This document shows, piece by piece, positions 56,341 to 64,000 of a DNA stretch of 64,000 nucleotides. The notes under the pieces are model-generated. The model was not told the DNA's origin, did no database searches, and saw nothing but the letters and a program-made list of their open reading frames with translations. Location of the stretch: NCBI RefSeq assembly GCF_000258765.1, contig NZ_AJLT01000040.1, positions 1 through 64,000 of the forward strand, given 5' to 3'. Position 1 is the stretch's first letter, and every line of letters begins with the position of its first letter. The stretch is from Gillisia marina. GTDB taxonomy: Bacteria; Bacteroidota; Bacteroidia; Flavobacteriales; Flavobacteriaceae. The translations under genes were made by a program, and so were the position numbers.

Positions 56341-56790
56341 ATGGAGAAAAGAGTAATAGGGAAATTTGACAAAGCCGATTTTCCGATGTTGAAAATGGAA
56401 AATATCGCTATAAAAATTGATACAGGAGCATACACTTCCTCTATTCATTGCAACAATATTATAGAAAAGGAAGATGCACTACATTGTACTTTTTTAGATG
56501 AAGAGCATCCGCTTTACAACGGAATGGAGATTGTTTTTAAAGATTATGATATTGTATTTGTAAAAAGCAGTAATGGTATCATTCAGAAGCGATTCCAGGT
56601 ACAATCCACTATTAAAATTTTTAATAAACTTTATAAAATTTCGCTTTCTTTGTCTGCTAGACAAGAAATGCGCTATCCCGTATTAATTGGTAGAAAATTT
56701 CTAACCAAAAAGTTTATTGTTGACACGGAGTTAACAGATGTCTCTTATAATTTGAAATTAAATGAACATAAAAATACTGTCAAGAAATAG
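56341..56790 (+). CDS. RimB-like ATP-dependent zinc protease / retropepsin-like protein
   Basis: A 149-residue protein of the Zn_protease (RimK-associated) family. It has the aspartyl-protease-like motif [17 protein letters not shown] at about 23-39, and [20 protein letters not shown] near the C-terminus, the second conserved block. In Pseudomonas the homologous RimB, encoded beside rimK, processes polyglutamylated ribosomal protein S6. It overlaps the rimK homologue by 29 bases, so translation is coupled. Confidence 0.85.
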   Translation: MEKRVIGKFDKADFPMLKMENIAIKIDTGAYTSSIHCNNIIEKEDALHCTFLDEEHPLYNGMEIVFKDYDIVFVKSSNGIIQKRFQVQSTIKIFNKLYKISLSLSARQEMRYPVLIGRKFLTKKFIVDTELTDVSYNLKLNEHKNTVKK

Positions 56791-57634
56791 CAGTCTTTAT
56801 TCTACCAGACGACTTGTTGAAGCTGCCAAAAAAAGGAATCATCATGTAGAGGTTTTAGATCCACTTAAATGTGATTTGATTATAGAAAAAAGGAAGCCTC
56901 ATATTTTTTATAAAGGAAAAGTATTAGGAGAAACAGATGCTGTTATTCCTAGAATTGGTGCTTCTATAACGTTTTATGGGACAGCAGTAGTAAGACAGTT
57001 CGAAATGAATAGCGTTTTTACCACAACATCTTCCCAGTCCTTAATGCGCAGTAGGGACAAGCTACGAAGCTTACAAATTTTATCTCGGGCCAGGTTAGGA
57101 TTGCCAAAAACGATTTTTACCAACTACTCCAAGGATGTGGGAGAAGTAATCGAGCATGTTGGGGGCGCTCCATTAATTATAAAGTTATTGGAAGGAACTC
57201 AAGGTTTAGGCGTAGTTTTAGCCGAAACACAAAATGCAGCAGAATCGGTAATTGAAGCTTTTAATGGACTGCAAGCAAGAGTGATAGTTCAGGAATTTAT
57301 AAAGGAAGCAGGCGGAGCAGATATAAGAGCTCTGGTGGTAGATGGCCAAGTTGTTGGCGCTATGAAACGTCAAGGGAAAGACGGTGAATTTAGGTCTAAT
57401 CTTCATCGTGGGGGAACAGCCAGTATTATAGAACTTACAGATGAAGAAGAAGCCGCGGCCATTAAAGCTGCTAAGGCAATGGGCTTGGGGGTTGCTGGAG
57501 TAGATATGTTACAAAGCTCCAGAGGGCCACTTATATTGGAAGTAAATTCCTCCCCTGGTTTGGAAGGAATTGAAGCGGCTACTGGGCATGATATTGCAAA
57601 GACCATCATTAGATATATTGAAAAACATTCATAA
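56762..57634 (+). CDS. rimK: RimK-family ATP-grasp ligase
   Basis: A 290-residue ATP-grasp enzyme. [19 protein letters not shown] is in the N-terminal domain, [19 protein letters not shown] in the ATP-binding loop, and [20 protein letters not shown] and [19 protein letters not shown] carry the Mg-binding and catalytic residues. RimK adds glutamates to the C-terminus of ribosomal protein S6. The size and motif set match RimK rather than lysine-biosynthesis LysX. It is the middle gene of a RimB-RimK-aspartoacylase-like triad. Confidence 0.93.
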   Translation: MNIKILSRNSSLYSTRRLVEAAKKRNHHVEVLDPLKCDLIIEKRKPHIFYKGKVLGETDAVIPRIGASITFYGTAVVRQFEMNSVFTTTSSQSLMRSRDKLRSLQILSRARLGLPKTIFTNYSKDVGEVIEHVGGAPLIIKLLEGTQGLGVVLAETQNAAESVIEAFNGLQARVIVQEFIKEAGGADIRALVVDGQVVGAMKRQGKDGEFRSNLHRGGTASIIELTDEEEAAAIKAAKAMGLGVAGVDMLQSSRGPLILEVNSSPGLEGIEAATGHDIAKTIIRYIEKHS

Positions 57635-57636
57635 AT

Positions 57637-58626
57637 ATGGCTCACATAGATAAAAATAATGTTTTAGAGATTTTAGGCAAGAAGATCCTGCCCGGTCAAG
57701 GCGCTGTTATCAACCTAAATATGGCTAAATTATACACGACTACTTCTGTGGAAGTACCTGTAATAATTGAGCGTTCCAAAAAATCCGGGCCTGTTATCTT
57801 AATAACTGCCGGGATTCATGGAGATGAAATTAACGGAGTAGAAATTGTACGCCAACTAATTTCTAAGGGAATAAATAAACCGGTTATTGGTACCGTTATT
57901 TGTATTCCCATCGTAAATGTGTTTGGATTTTTAAATCTTTCCCGTGAATTTCCCGATGGTAGGGATCTTAATAGGGTTTTTCCGGGAACTAAAAATGGCT
58001 CTTTAGCAAGTAGGTTTGCATACCAGTTCGTGCAAAAAATTCTTCCGGTAGCCGATTTCTGCATGGATTTTCATACAGGAGGTGCTAGTAGATTTAATGT
58101 GGCACAAATAAGAATTCAAAAAGACGACGAAGATGGGAAGAAATTTGCTAAAATTTTCAATGCCCCTTTCACCTATTATTCAAAAACCATTGGAAAATCC
58201 TATAGAGAAACTTGTAAACGATTAGGCAAAACCGTGCTGTTATTTGAAGGAGGAAAATCTTTAGATAGCAATAAGGATATTGCAAAATATGGCGTAGATG
58301 GAACTATGAGAGTTCTTAAACATATGGGAATGCTAAAACCACGTTTTGTATGTGAGGATCCACCTTTGGATAGTATTCTTATTGAAAACAGCACTTGGAT
58401 GCGTGCAAAATATAGCGGATTAATTCACGTAAAGATTGCCTGTGGTAAACATGTAGAAAAAGGAGAGTATATAGCAACTATTACAGATCCTTATGGAAAA
58501 TTCAGGCATAAAGTAACCGCTTCTTATGCGGGATATGTGATTAATGTGAATGAGTCTCCAATCGTTTATCAAGGAGATGCTATTTTTCATTTATCGGTAC
58601 CATCTAAATTACCCAATGAAGAATAG
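57637..58626 (+). CDS. Succinylglutamate desuccinylase/aspartoacylase family protein
   Basis: A 329-residue zinc carboxypeptidase-like hydrolase. The zinc ligands are in LITAGIHGDEINGVEIVRQL (His and Glu), then FPDGRDLNRVFPG, then MDFHTGGASRF (third ligand). A C-terminal barrel domain includes GLIHVKIACGKHVEKGEYIA. It starts two bases after rimK, which is the common arrangement in marine bacteria. The real substrate is unknown; deacylation or deglutamylation linked to RimK is a guess from context. Confidence 0.9.
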   Translation: MAHIDKNNVLEILGKKILPGQGAVINLNMAKLYTTTSVEVPVIIERSKKSGPVILITAGIHGDEINGVEIVRQLISKGINKPVIGTVICIPIVNVFGFLNLSREFPDGRDLNRVFPGTKNGSLASRFAYQFVQKILPVADFCMDFHTGGASRFNVAQIRIQKDDEDGKKFAKIFNAPFTYYSKTIGKSYRETCKRLGKTVLLFEGGKSLDSNKDIAKYGVDGTMRVLKHMGMLKPRFVCEDPPLDSILIENSTWMRAKYSGLIHVKIACGKHVEKGEYIATITDPYGKFRHKVTASYAGYVINVNESPIVYQGDAIFHLSVPSKLPNEE

Positions 58627-59182
58627 GCTACGCAAACAATATGAGTCGAAAAGGGATGAATTAACTTCAAGTCAAATTGAAGAGTTTAGTCTTGAAATTG
58701 CAAATAAGTTGCTGCAATTACCTATTTGGGATCTGGAATATTATCATTTATTTCTAAGTATTGCTGAAAAGAAAGAAGTTGAAACCGAATTCATACTTCA
58801 TATTTTACAAGGCAAGGATAAAAATGTAATCCTTTCAAAAAGCGATTTTAATACAAGGGAATTGCATAATTTTTTACTTACAGACACGACCGTTATTAAG
58901 AATAATAAGTGGAATATTCCGGAACCGGCTGGTGGTATAGAAATCCCTTCAGAAAAAATAGAGGTGGTTTTTGTTCCCCTACTTGCTTTCGATTTAATTG
59001 GGCATAGATTAGGGTATGGAAAGGGCTTTTACGATATCTTTCTTGCATCTTGCAAGCCCGATGTGATAAAAGTAGGTGTTTCATTTTTTGAGGCAGAAAA
59101 AACGATTCCTGAACTGGAAAATAGTGATATTGCACTAGATTACTGTGTTACACCCCATAAAACGTATGTTTTTAAAAAATAA
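58616..59182 (+). CDS. 5-Formyltetrahydrofolate cyclo-ligase
   Basis: A 188-residue enzyme from ATG 58616 (MKNRLRKQYESKRDELTSSQ), overlapping the previous gene by 11 bases; the upstream in-frame start at 58550 lies deep in that gene and is not needed. It has the family features VVFVPLLAFDLIGHRLGYGK and GFYDIFLAS, with the ATP/Mg-binding RLGYGKGFYD signature. It converts 5-formyl-THF to 5,10-methenyl-THF in one-carbon metabolism. It is the last gene of the four-gene rim operon. Confidence 0.92.
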   Translation: MKNRLRKQYESKRDELTSSQIEEFSLEIANKLLQLPIWDLEYYHLFLSIAEKKEVETEFILHILQGKDKNVILSKSDFNTRELHNFLLTDTTVIKNNKWNIPEPAGGIEIPSEKIEVVFVPLLAFDLIGHRLGYGKGFYDIFLASCKPDVIKVGVSFFEAEKTIPELENSDIALDYCVTPHKTYVFKK

Positions 59183-59187
59183 CCGCC

Positions 59188-59195
59188 TATATTTG
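59188..59195 (+). promoter_or_regulatory. -7 promoter box of the histidine kinase gene
   Basis: TATATTTG matches TAnnTTTG and lies 49 bases before the ATG at 59245. No -33 TTTG is visible. Confidence 0.45.
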
Positions 59196-59244
59196 CTTAG
59201 CTTTTAACATTGCCTTACATTTAAACTACCTAGATAGATAATTG

Positions 59245-60694
59245 ATGCTCAACGACCTTCAGTTAAATAATATTTTAGAAGACTTTGACATTGCCTATTG
59301 GAAAATCAATCTTCTAACGAAAGAAATTACTTGGTCCGATCATTTTGAAGCATTGGTGGGAACTCCTCCAACCGATGAATCCATCTTTGAATATTTTATG
59401 AATAACGTCCTGCATAAGGACTATCGCTATGATTACCGCGTTGCATTTGAAAATCTCACCTCAGGTTCCGAGGATCTCAATCAGGAAATAAGACTGAAGC
59501 TTAAGAATGATAAGTTTAGATGGTTTGAATGCCGTAATTTAAAAAGCAAGGATAGCAACAATACAGAAAATGCAGTACTGCTATTTGTAAACATCCATCA
59601 ATCCAAAAGAGACCAGTATACCATAGAGGAAAATTTCTTCTATTATCGGGAAACGGCAGAGATGACCACGACCGGTGTTGGTATATAGACATTCATACAA
59701 AATCCATTTATTGGGACGATGTTACCAAAAAGATTTTGGATTGCCCAAAAGATTTTAATCCGGATTACGAAAAGAGATTGCAATTCTACGCTCCAGAGCA
59801 TCAGGAACAGGCGAATTCTATTTTTGAAAAATGTGAGAAATACGGGATTCCGTTTAAGACAGAACTTAAAATGGTTACGCTTTACGGGCGTGAGTTTTGG
59901 GTGCAAGCAACAGGAAAACCTGTTTATAGTGAGGAGCAACAAATTATAGGGATTCGAGGGGTACTTCAAAACATAGATGATAATAAAAGTAACGAGCTCA
60001 ATTTGCAGAATTCTTTAGATATTATCGCTGCACAAAATTCAAGATTGTTCAATTTTGCACACGTGGTTTCTCATAATCTAAGATCGCATAGCAGCAACCT
60101 AAGTTTGGTGGTTCAACTGCTAAATGAAGCAAAAAATGCCCAAGATAAAATAGATCTTATAGAGAATGTTGAAGATATATCACAAAATTTGGATATCGCT
60201 ATTTCTAGATTAAACGATATGGTTTCGCATCAAAATCTTTTGAAGAAAGAGCGAACACTGTTTCTTTCAAGCAGTCTTTAGATATTGTTATTTCTTCGGT
60301 TTCCTCGTTAATAAATAGAGAAAGCGCTAAAATTATAGCTGAATTTAAAGCTCTAAAAGAAATTTCGTATATTCCTGAATACTTGGAAAGTATTTTACTA
60401 AATTTAATCACAAATGCTATTCGCTATAAACAACCTGGAAGAGTCCCTGTTATTTTCATACAGACCTACTCTGTTAACGACCAGAATTTTATGGAGATAA
60501 GCGATAACGGAATTGGTATCGATCTGGACCAATATGGCGATAAAATGTTTGGGATGTACAAAACATTTCACCGTAATCCAGATGCGAAAGGTATAGGCTT
60601 GTTTATCACCAAAAATCAGGTGGAAACGATGGGAGGGTCTATTTCTGTTACTAGTACCGTGAATATTGGGACAACGTTTAAAATTAAATTCTAG
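59245..60694 (+). pseudogene. PAS-domain sensor histidine kinase (two frameshifts)
   Basis: The joined length is about 483 residues in three frames. PAS 1 occupies about residues 1-130 (YWKINLLTKEITWSDHFEAL). A missing base near 59677-59682 separates EMTTTGV from YIDIHTKSIYWDDVTKK, where PAS 2 starts. The dimerisation helix has the phospho-acceptor H in FNFAHVVSHNLRSHSSNLSL. A second missing base near 60240-60250 separates the helix from FKQSLDIVISSVSSLI. The ATPase domain has the N box LLNLITNAIRY, the G1 box DNGIGID and the G2 box GKGIGL-like DAKGIGLFI. No membrane helix is seen, so it is probably a cytoplasmic sensor. Its partner is the response regulator six bases after its stop. The start is ATG 59245; the TTG just before is unlikely. 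Confidence 0.88.
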
Positions 60695-60700
60695 ATCTAA

Positions 60701-61120
60701 ATGGGGCAAAAAATGGAGCTAGCGTGTATTATCGATGATGATAAAATATACGTGAACTTAGTTCGAAAAATCATCGAAATTAAAAAATTATCGGAAAATT
60801 TACTGATCTTCAAAAATGGGTTGGAAGCTTTGGAATACTTCAAAATTATTCTAACCAACATGAGTGAAGAAAAGTTGCCGGATATCATCTTCCTAGACTT
60901 AAACATGCCAGTAATGGATGGATGGGAGTTTTTAGGAGAGTTTATTAAGATTAAAAACCAATTCGATAAAAAAATCACACTTTATGTGGTTTCTTCTTCT
61001 ATAGATCCTAGAGATCTGGAAAGAGCAAAATCTTTTAATCTGGTAACAGATTATTTAATTAAGCCTATTGAATTAAAGAAATTCGAAAAAATATTCGATC
61101 GAGTTGCTAGTGTTGCTTAG
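60701..61120 (+). CDS. Single-domain response regulator (Rcp1/CheY-like)
   Basis: A 139-residue receiver domain without an output domain. Acidic pocket: LACIIDDDKIYVNLV. Phospho-acceptor Asp: PDIIFLDLNMPVMDGWEFL. Thr/Ser switch: TLYVVSSSIDPRDLERAK. Lys: YLIKPIELKK. The Rcp1-like form is typical beside PAS kinases in Bacteroidetes. The start could be ATG 60701 or 60713. It ends four bases past the convergent lspA stop. The output is unknown; a phosphorelay to another protein is likely. Confidence 0.93.
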   Translation: MGQKMELACIIDDDKIYVNLVRKIIEIKKLSENLLIFKNGLEALEYFKIILTNMSEEKLPDIIFLDLNMPVMDGWEFLGEFIKIKNQFDKKITLYVVSSSIDPRDLERAKSFNLVTDYLIKPIELKKFEKIFDRVASVA

Positions 61121-61743
61121 GAAGATTGCCCTACCTCTTCCGTTTCTTTCTTAGGAAATGCCTTTTTATTAAAAAGTAATAACAACCCCACTCCAACGCT
61201 TATTGCAGTATCTGCAACATTAAATACAGGGTCGAAGAAAGAAAAATATTCTCCGCCCCAAATTGGAAGCCATTTTGGTAATATTCCCTCATACAAAGGG
61301 AAATAAAGCATATCTACTACCTTTCCATGAAATAAGGTGCCATAGCCACCATTTTCAGGTAAAAATTGTGCTACGTGGCCATAACTGTCGTCGAAAATAA
61401 TTCCATAAAAAACCGAGTCTATTATATTTCCAAAAGCTCCTGCGAAGATACATGCGATAGCAGTAATTAAAACACGGGAACCATTATGCCTAATTGAATC
61501 CCATAACCAATAACCAATCCCAACGATGGCTCCTAATCTAAAAAGCGTAAGTAATAATTTACCATATTCCCCGGGAATCTTAGCGCCCCATGCCATCCCT
61601 TCATTTTCTACAAAAAGGATACTAAACCATTCCAGCACTTTAATTTCTTCTCCTAAAACGAAATTAGTTTTAATGTAGATTTTTGAGATTTGATCTACTA
61701 AAAGGATCAAAATTATAATTAGGGAAGCTTTTTTTAAGGACAT
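61117..61743 (-). CDS. lspA: Lipoprotein signal peptidase (signal peptidase II)
   Basis: A 208-residue integral membrane aspartyl protease that cleaves the signal peptide of prolipoproteins at the lipobox Cys. Catalytic aspartates lie in AGAFGNIIDSVFYGIIFD and FDPVFNVADTAISVGVGLLL. Four hydrophobic segments are visible, including IILILLVDQISKIYIKTNF. It has a promoter -7 box at 61767-61774. It is grouped on the same strand with ileS and a dksA-like gene, the usual ileS-lspA neighbourhood in this phylum. The many lipoproteins in the window are its substrates. Confidence 0.95.
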   Translation of the reverse strand: MSLKKASLIIILILLVDQISKIYIKTNFVLGEEIKVLEWFSILFVENEGMAWGAKIPGEYGKLLLTLFRLGAIVGIGYWLWDSIRHNGSRVLITAIACIFAGAFGNIIDSVFYGIIFDDSYGHVAQFLPENGGYGTLFHGKVVDMLYFPLYEGILPKWLPIWGGEYFSFFDPVFNVADTAISVGVGLLLLFNKKAFPKKETEEVGQSS

Positions 61744-61766
61744 GAATGGCTTGAATTAAATCGGGT

Positions 61767-61774
61767 CAAAAATA
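61767..61774 (-). promoter_or_regulatory. -7 promoter box of lspA
   Basis: The minus strand reads TATTTTTG (TAnnTTTG), 24 bases before the lspA ATG at 61743 and inside the last codons of the preceding gene. Confidence 0.45.
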
Positions 61775-61784
61775 CTAATATTAT

Positions 61785-62402
61785 TTAATTTTCCACCACA
61801 CTTATATCTCCATTGATGGAGGTGGCTTTTATTACATGTTTTCCGCTTAAAACTAATGGTACTAGTATTGTCCCATTTCTAGAAGAAGTCGTTACGGTTG
61901 CGTTTGTGGTTTCTATTGTAATAGCACCATTATAGGTATTCACAAGTGCGTCTCCCGTAAAATTAGAAAGCTTACAATAACCCGAATTTAGCTGAACCTG
62001 AATAAAACTATATATTCCCTCCGCTGCCACCGATGCTATATTGGATTTTATAAAAACCTGCAAATCCTCTGGGATTTCCAAGGTAACCTCTAAAGAAAAT
62101 ACTTTATGTGCGCTTAATTTATCGTAGCCACTTTTTAAGATTTCACGAAATTGAGTAGATAGATATAGTGAATTGGCCTTCATTTCTGTACTCAGAGAAA
62201 TATCATTAAAATATTCTCCTTCAGAATTAGTAGAAATAGAAATCGTGCTTTTTTTCGTGGTTTTTATAATAATTTTAAAGACCTCATCTGTATCTATATA
62301 AAGCCTCTCCACATTTTCTGCATCTAATTGCTGTGAAGTATCCTTTTGAGCAGCCGCAAATAAGGGAACTAAGAAGATTAAATAAAAAAGATGAAATTTC
62401 AT
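61785..62402 (-). CDS. Exported DUF4097-like beta-repeat protein
   Basis: A 205-residue protein with a signal peptide (FHLFYLIFLVPLFAAAQ). The rest is predicted beta-sheet, with strand repeats such as IEVFIKSNIASVAAEG-type turns, LVNTYNGAITIETTNATVTT and SRNGTILVPLVLSG, and a final ATSINGDISVVEN. The turn pattern (NG-I, NG-D-I) resembles the auto-adhesion/head domains of the DUF4097 group. Function unknown. It starts 74 bases after the dksA-like stop and after a terminator, so it is probably a separate transcript, or the first gene of the one with lspA. Confidence 0.65.
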   Translation of the reverse strand: MKFHLFYLIFLVPLFAAAQKDTSQQLDAENVERLYIDTDEVFKIIIKTTKKSTISISTNSEGEYFNDISLSTEMKANSLYLSTQFREILKSGYDKLSAHKVFSLEVTLEIPEDLQVFIKSNIASVAAEGIYSFIQVQLNSGYCKLSNFTGDALVNTYNGAITIETTNATVTTSSRNGTILVPLVLSGKHVIKATSINGDISVVEN

Positions 62403-62414
62403 GACTATTTTGAT

Positions 62415-62452
62415 ACAAAAAACGCTCCAAGCTATATGGAGCTGGAGCGTTT
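62415..62452 (-). terminator. Terminator after the dksA-like gene
   Basis: AAACGCTCCA (62420-62429 on the plus strand) pairs with TGGAGCGTTT (62443-62452), a perfect ten-base stem with an internal GCTCC/GGAGC option. On the minus strand it ends with a T run, 25 bases after the gene's stop. Confidence 0.85.
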
Positions 62453-62476
62453 AAGTTATTTTAAAAACTGTGCTAA

Positions 62477-62860
62477 CTAGCGCTGCAAGTTTTTTGCTTC
62501 AATACTTAAAGTTGCATGTGGAACTAATTTAAGACGTTCCTTCGCGATTAATTTTCCTGTAACCCTGCAAATACCATAGGTTTTGCTTTCTATACGCACT
62601 AAAGCGTTTCTAAGGTCTCTAATAAATTTTTCTTGCCTAATTGCTAATTGAGAATTCGCTTCTTTACTCAACGTCTCGCTTCCTTCTTCGAAAGCTTTAA
62701 AAGTTGGTGACGTATCGTCGGTACCATTGTTCCCGTCGTTCACATACGCACTTTTGTAAAGATCCAATTGCTCTTGAGCTTTTTCAATTTTTCCCAAGAT
62801 TAATGTCTTGAACTCCGCAAGATCGGCATCGCTGTAACGTTCTTTAATTTCTGTTGACAT
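62477..62860 (-). CDS. TraR/DksA-family RNA polymerase-binding regulator
   Basis: A 127-residue DksA-type protein. A coiled-coil (KTLILGKIEKAQEQLDLYKS and onwards) occupies 10-90. The globular end YGICRVTGKLIAKERLKLVP then HATLSIEAKNLQR carries only one Cys of the usual four zinc ligands (CxxC...CxxC), as seen in Cys-poor DksA2-like proteins. The family binds in the secondary channel of RNA polymerase. It begins four bases after the ileS stop, so it is co-transcribed with ileS. Confidence 0.9.
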   Translation of the reverse strand: MSTEIKERYSDADLAEFKTLILGKIEKAQEQLDLYKSAYVNDGNNGTDDTSPTFKAFEEGSETLSKEANSQLAIRQEKFIRDLRNALVRIESKTYGICRVTGKLIAKERLKLVPHATLSIEAKNLQR

Positions 62861-62864
62861 GGGC

Positions 62865-64000
62865 TTAATGTTTTTTGATACTCAGTTTTGTAACTATATC
62901 GTCGAATTCAATTTCCGTACCAACATTAATTACATCTACAAACTCGAGATTTGCAGTGAGTGTCTCGTTCTTAATATACTTTATATTTTGTTGTACAGCA
63001 TCCTCGACAATGCCATCTCTAAGTAGGGTAACATCTATGGTATCGGTAACTTCTAATCCTGTATCTTTTCTTAGATTCTGAATTCTATTTACCAATTCCC
63101 GAGCAATTCCTTCTTTTTTCAATTCTTCGGAAATACTCACATCTAACGCCACCGTAATATCTCCACTACTTGCTACCAACCAGCCTTCAATATCCTGTGA
63201 TGTTATTGTTACATCTGTGGATGCCAATTTAATCATTTTTCCGTTAATTTCAATAGCAATATCTCCTTCCCTTTCAATAGTTTCAATCTCTTTCGTAGTA
63301 AAATTGTTAATAACTCCCGCGACAGACTTCATATCCTTCCCATATCTAGGACCTAAAACTTTGAAATTTGGCTTCACTTGTTTTACCAAAAGTCCCGAAG
63401 CATCATCTATTAGTTCGATAGCCTTCACGTTTACTTCAGATTTTATAAGATCTTCCACAGCAAGGATTTCAGCTTTTTGCGCCTCATCTAATACCGGGAT
63501 CATTACTCTTTGTAAAGGTTGACGCACTTTGATCATTTCTTTTTTACGTAAAGAAAGCACCAAAGAAGAAATGGTTTGTGCTTTTTGCATTTTATGTTCT
63601 AAAGATTCATCCACCATAGAACTATCAAAAACAGGAAAATCTGCTAAATGTACCGAAGAGAATTCCTCTTTTCCGGAAACTTCATTTAGATCCTTGTAAA
63701 GCTTATCCATAAAAAATGGTGCTACCGGAGAACCCAATTTTGCAACAGTTAACAAACACGTATATAAAGTTTGATATGCTGAAATCTTATCTTGCTCGTA
63801 ATCCCCTTTCCAAAATCTTCTTCTACTTAATCTTACAAACCAGTTACTCAAGTTTTCCTGAACAAATTCTGAAATTGCTCTAGTAGCTCTTGTTGGCTCA
63901 TACTCTTCATAAAATTTATCGACCTTTTCTATAAGCGTATGCAATTCAGAAAGTATCCATCGATCAATTTCCGGACGATCTTTCATTGGCACATCTTCCT
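62865..64000 (-). CDS. ileS: Isoleucyl-tRNA synthetase, C-terminal part (continues beyond window)
   Basis: The 3' end of ileS on the minus strand; the reading frame is open through the window edge (reads EDVPMKDRPEIDRWI at the boundary). RPEIDRWILSELHTLIEKVD starts the anticodon-binding region, then SNWFVRLSRRRFWKGD, and the C-terminal extension with AIEINGKMIKLASTDVTITS and LVNRIQNLRKDTGLEVTDTI, typical of the long bacterial enzyme. It charges tRNA-Ile. The catalytic HIGH and KMSKS motifs lie outside the window. The position of the gene start is not visible. Confidence 0.94.
   Translation of the reverse strand, partial: EDVPMKDRPEIDRWILSELHTLIEKVDKFYEEYEPTRATRAISEFVQENLSNWFVRLSRRRFWKGDYEQDKISAYQTLYTCLLTVAKLGSPVAPFFMDKLYKDLNEVSGKEEFSSVHLADFPVFDSSMVDESLEHKMQKAQTISSLVLSLRKKEMIKVRQPLQRVMIPVLDEAQKAEILAVEDLIKSEVNVKAIELIDDASGLLVKQVKPNFKVLGPRYGKDMKSVAGVINNFTTKEIETIEREGDIAIEINGKMIKLASTDVTITSQDIEGWLVASSGDITVALDVSISEELKKEGIARELVNRIQNLRKDTGLEVTDTIDVTLLRDGIVEDAVQQNIKYIKNETLTANLEFVDVINVGTEIEFDDIVTKLSIKKH

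Overview
The window is a stretch of ordinary, gene-dense chromosome from a marine-type member of the Flavobacteriaceae (Bacteroidetes). The evidence is AT-rich DNA, TAnnTTTG-type -7 promoter boxes, TonB-dependent receptors with N-terminal carboxypeptidase-like domains, SYLF, DUF3179 and BrxA/B proteins, and a czcA-tolC fusion. The gene content resembles Gramella/Christiangramia and its relatives, but genus is only a guess. I see no prophage, complete insertion sequence, rRNA or CRISPR array. There are two tRNAs (Arg-CCT and Asn-GTT).

Layout. 0.3-6 kb: a metallophosphoesterase fused to an outer-membrane barrel, an AhpD-like protein and a mercuric-reductase-like flavoprotein. 6-10.3 kb: DUF3179, a haloacid dehalogenase, a SYLF lipoprotein, a YceI protein and a LacI-type regulator. 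10.4-18.4 kb: tRNA-Arg, DUF1028, a small lipoprotein with two HGxPGHxC repeats, DUF3095, an M28 peptidase, a cysteine-desulfurase-like enzyme and the pncB-pncA NAD salvage pair. 18.4-29.7 kb: a heptanucleotide array, tRNA-Asn, RseP, SCO1, feoA-feoB plus a small Cys-rich partner, then a metal locus (ZIP transporter, DtxR/MntR-type repressor, divergent TonB receptor with a palindromic operator), a DnaJ/TerB protein and a bacilliredoxin. 29.8-35.2 kb: small lipoprotein, acyltransferase, HD hydrolase, membrane protein and a second TonB receptor. 35.4-43.1 kb, all on the minus strand: pgi, an M23 peptidase, a tryptophan dioxygenase homologue, DUF3108, then hppD and hmgA (tyrosine catabolism) with a broken four-helix-bundle gene wedged between them. 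43.3-52.1 kb: a heavy-metal efflux island (P-type ATPase, Fur-family regulator, CzcB, CzcA-TolC fusion, His/Cys-rich small protein). 52.1-64 kb: patatin-barrel protein, uvrC, a zinc-protease-like/rimK/aspartoacylase-like triad with 5-formyl-THF cyclo-ligase, a PAS histidine kinase with a response regulator, then lspA, a hypothetical, a DksA-family gene and the 3' part of ileS.

The most striking property is the number of broken reading frames. Twelve genes carry 13 single-base indels. Seven of these are one extra base in an A/T run of 7-9, and five are a missing base elsewhere. A fourteenth lesion is an in-frame TGA. Housekeeping-type genes such as the acyltransferase are among them, so uncorrected sequence error is the simplest explanation, although slippage or phase variation cannot be excluded from one sequence. 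I annotate these genes as single loci spanning both pieces.

The other items worth attention are the IVP-like gene flanked by inverted AT-rich repeats in the tyrosine operon, a heptamer array sitting where the pncB -33 element should be, the internal signal-peptide-like junction in CzcA-TolC, the HGxPGHxC lipoprotein, a dispersed TGTCA...GAGC...TCGAAA palindromic repeat, and hairpins that begin at stop codons.
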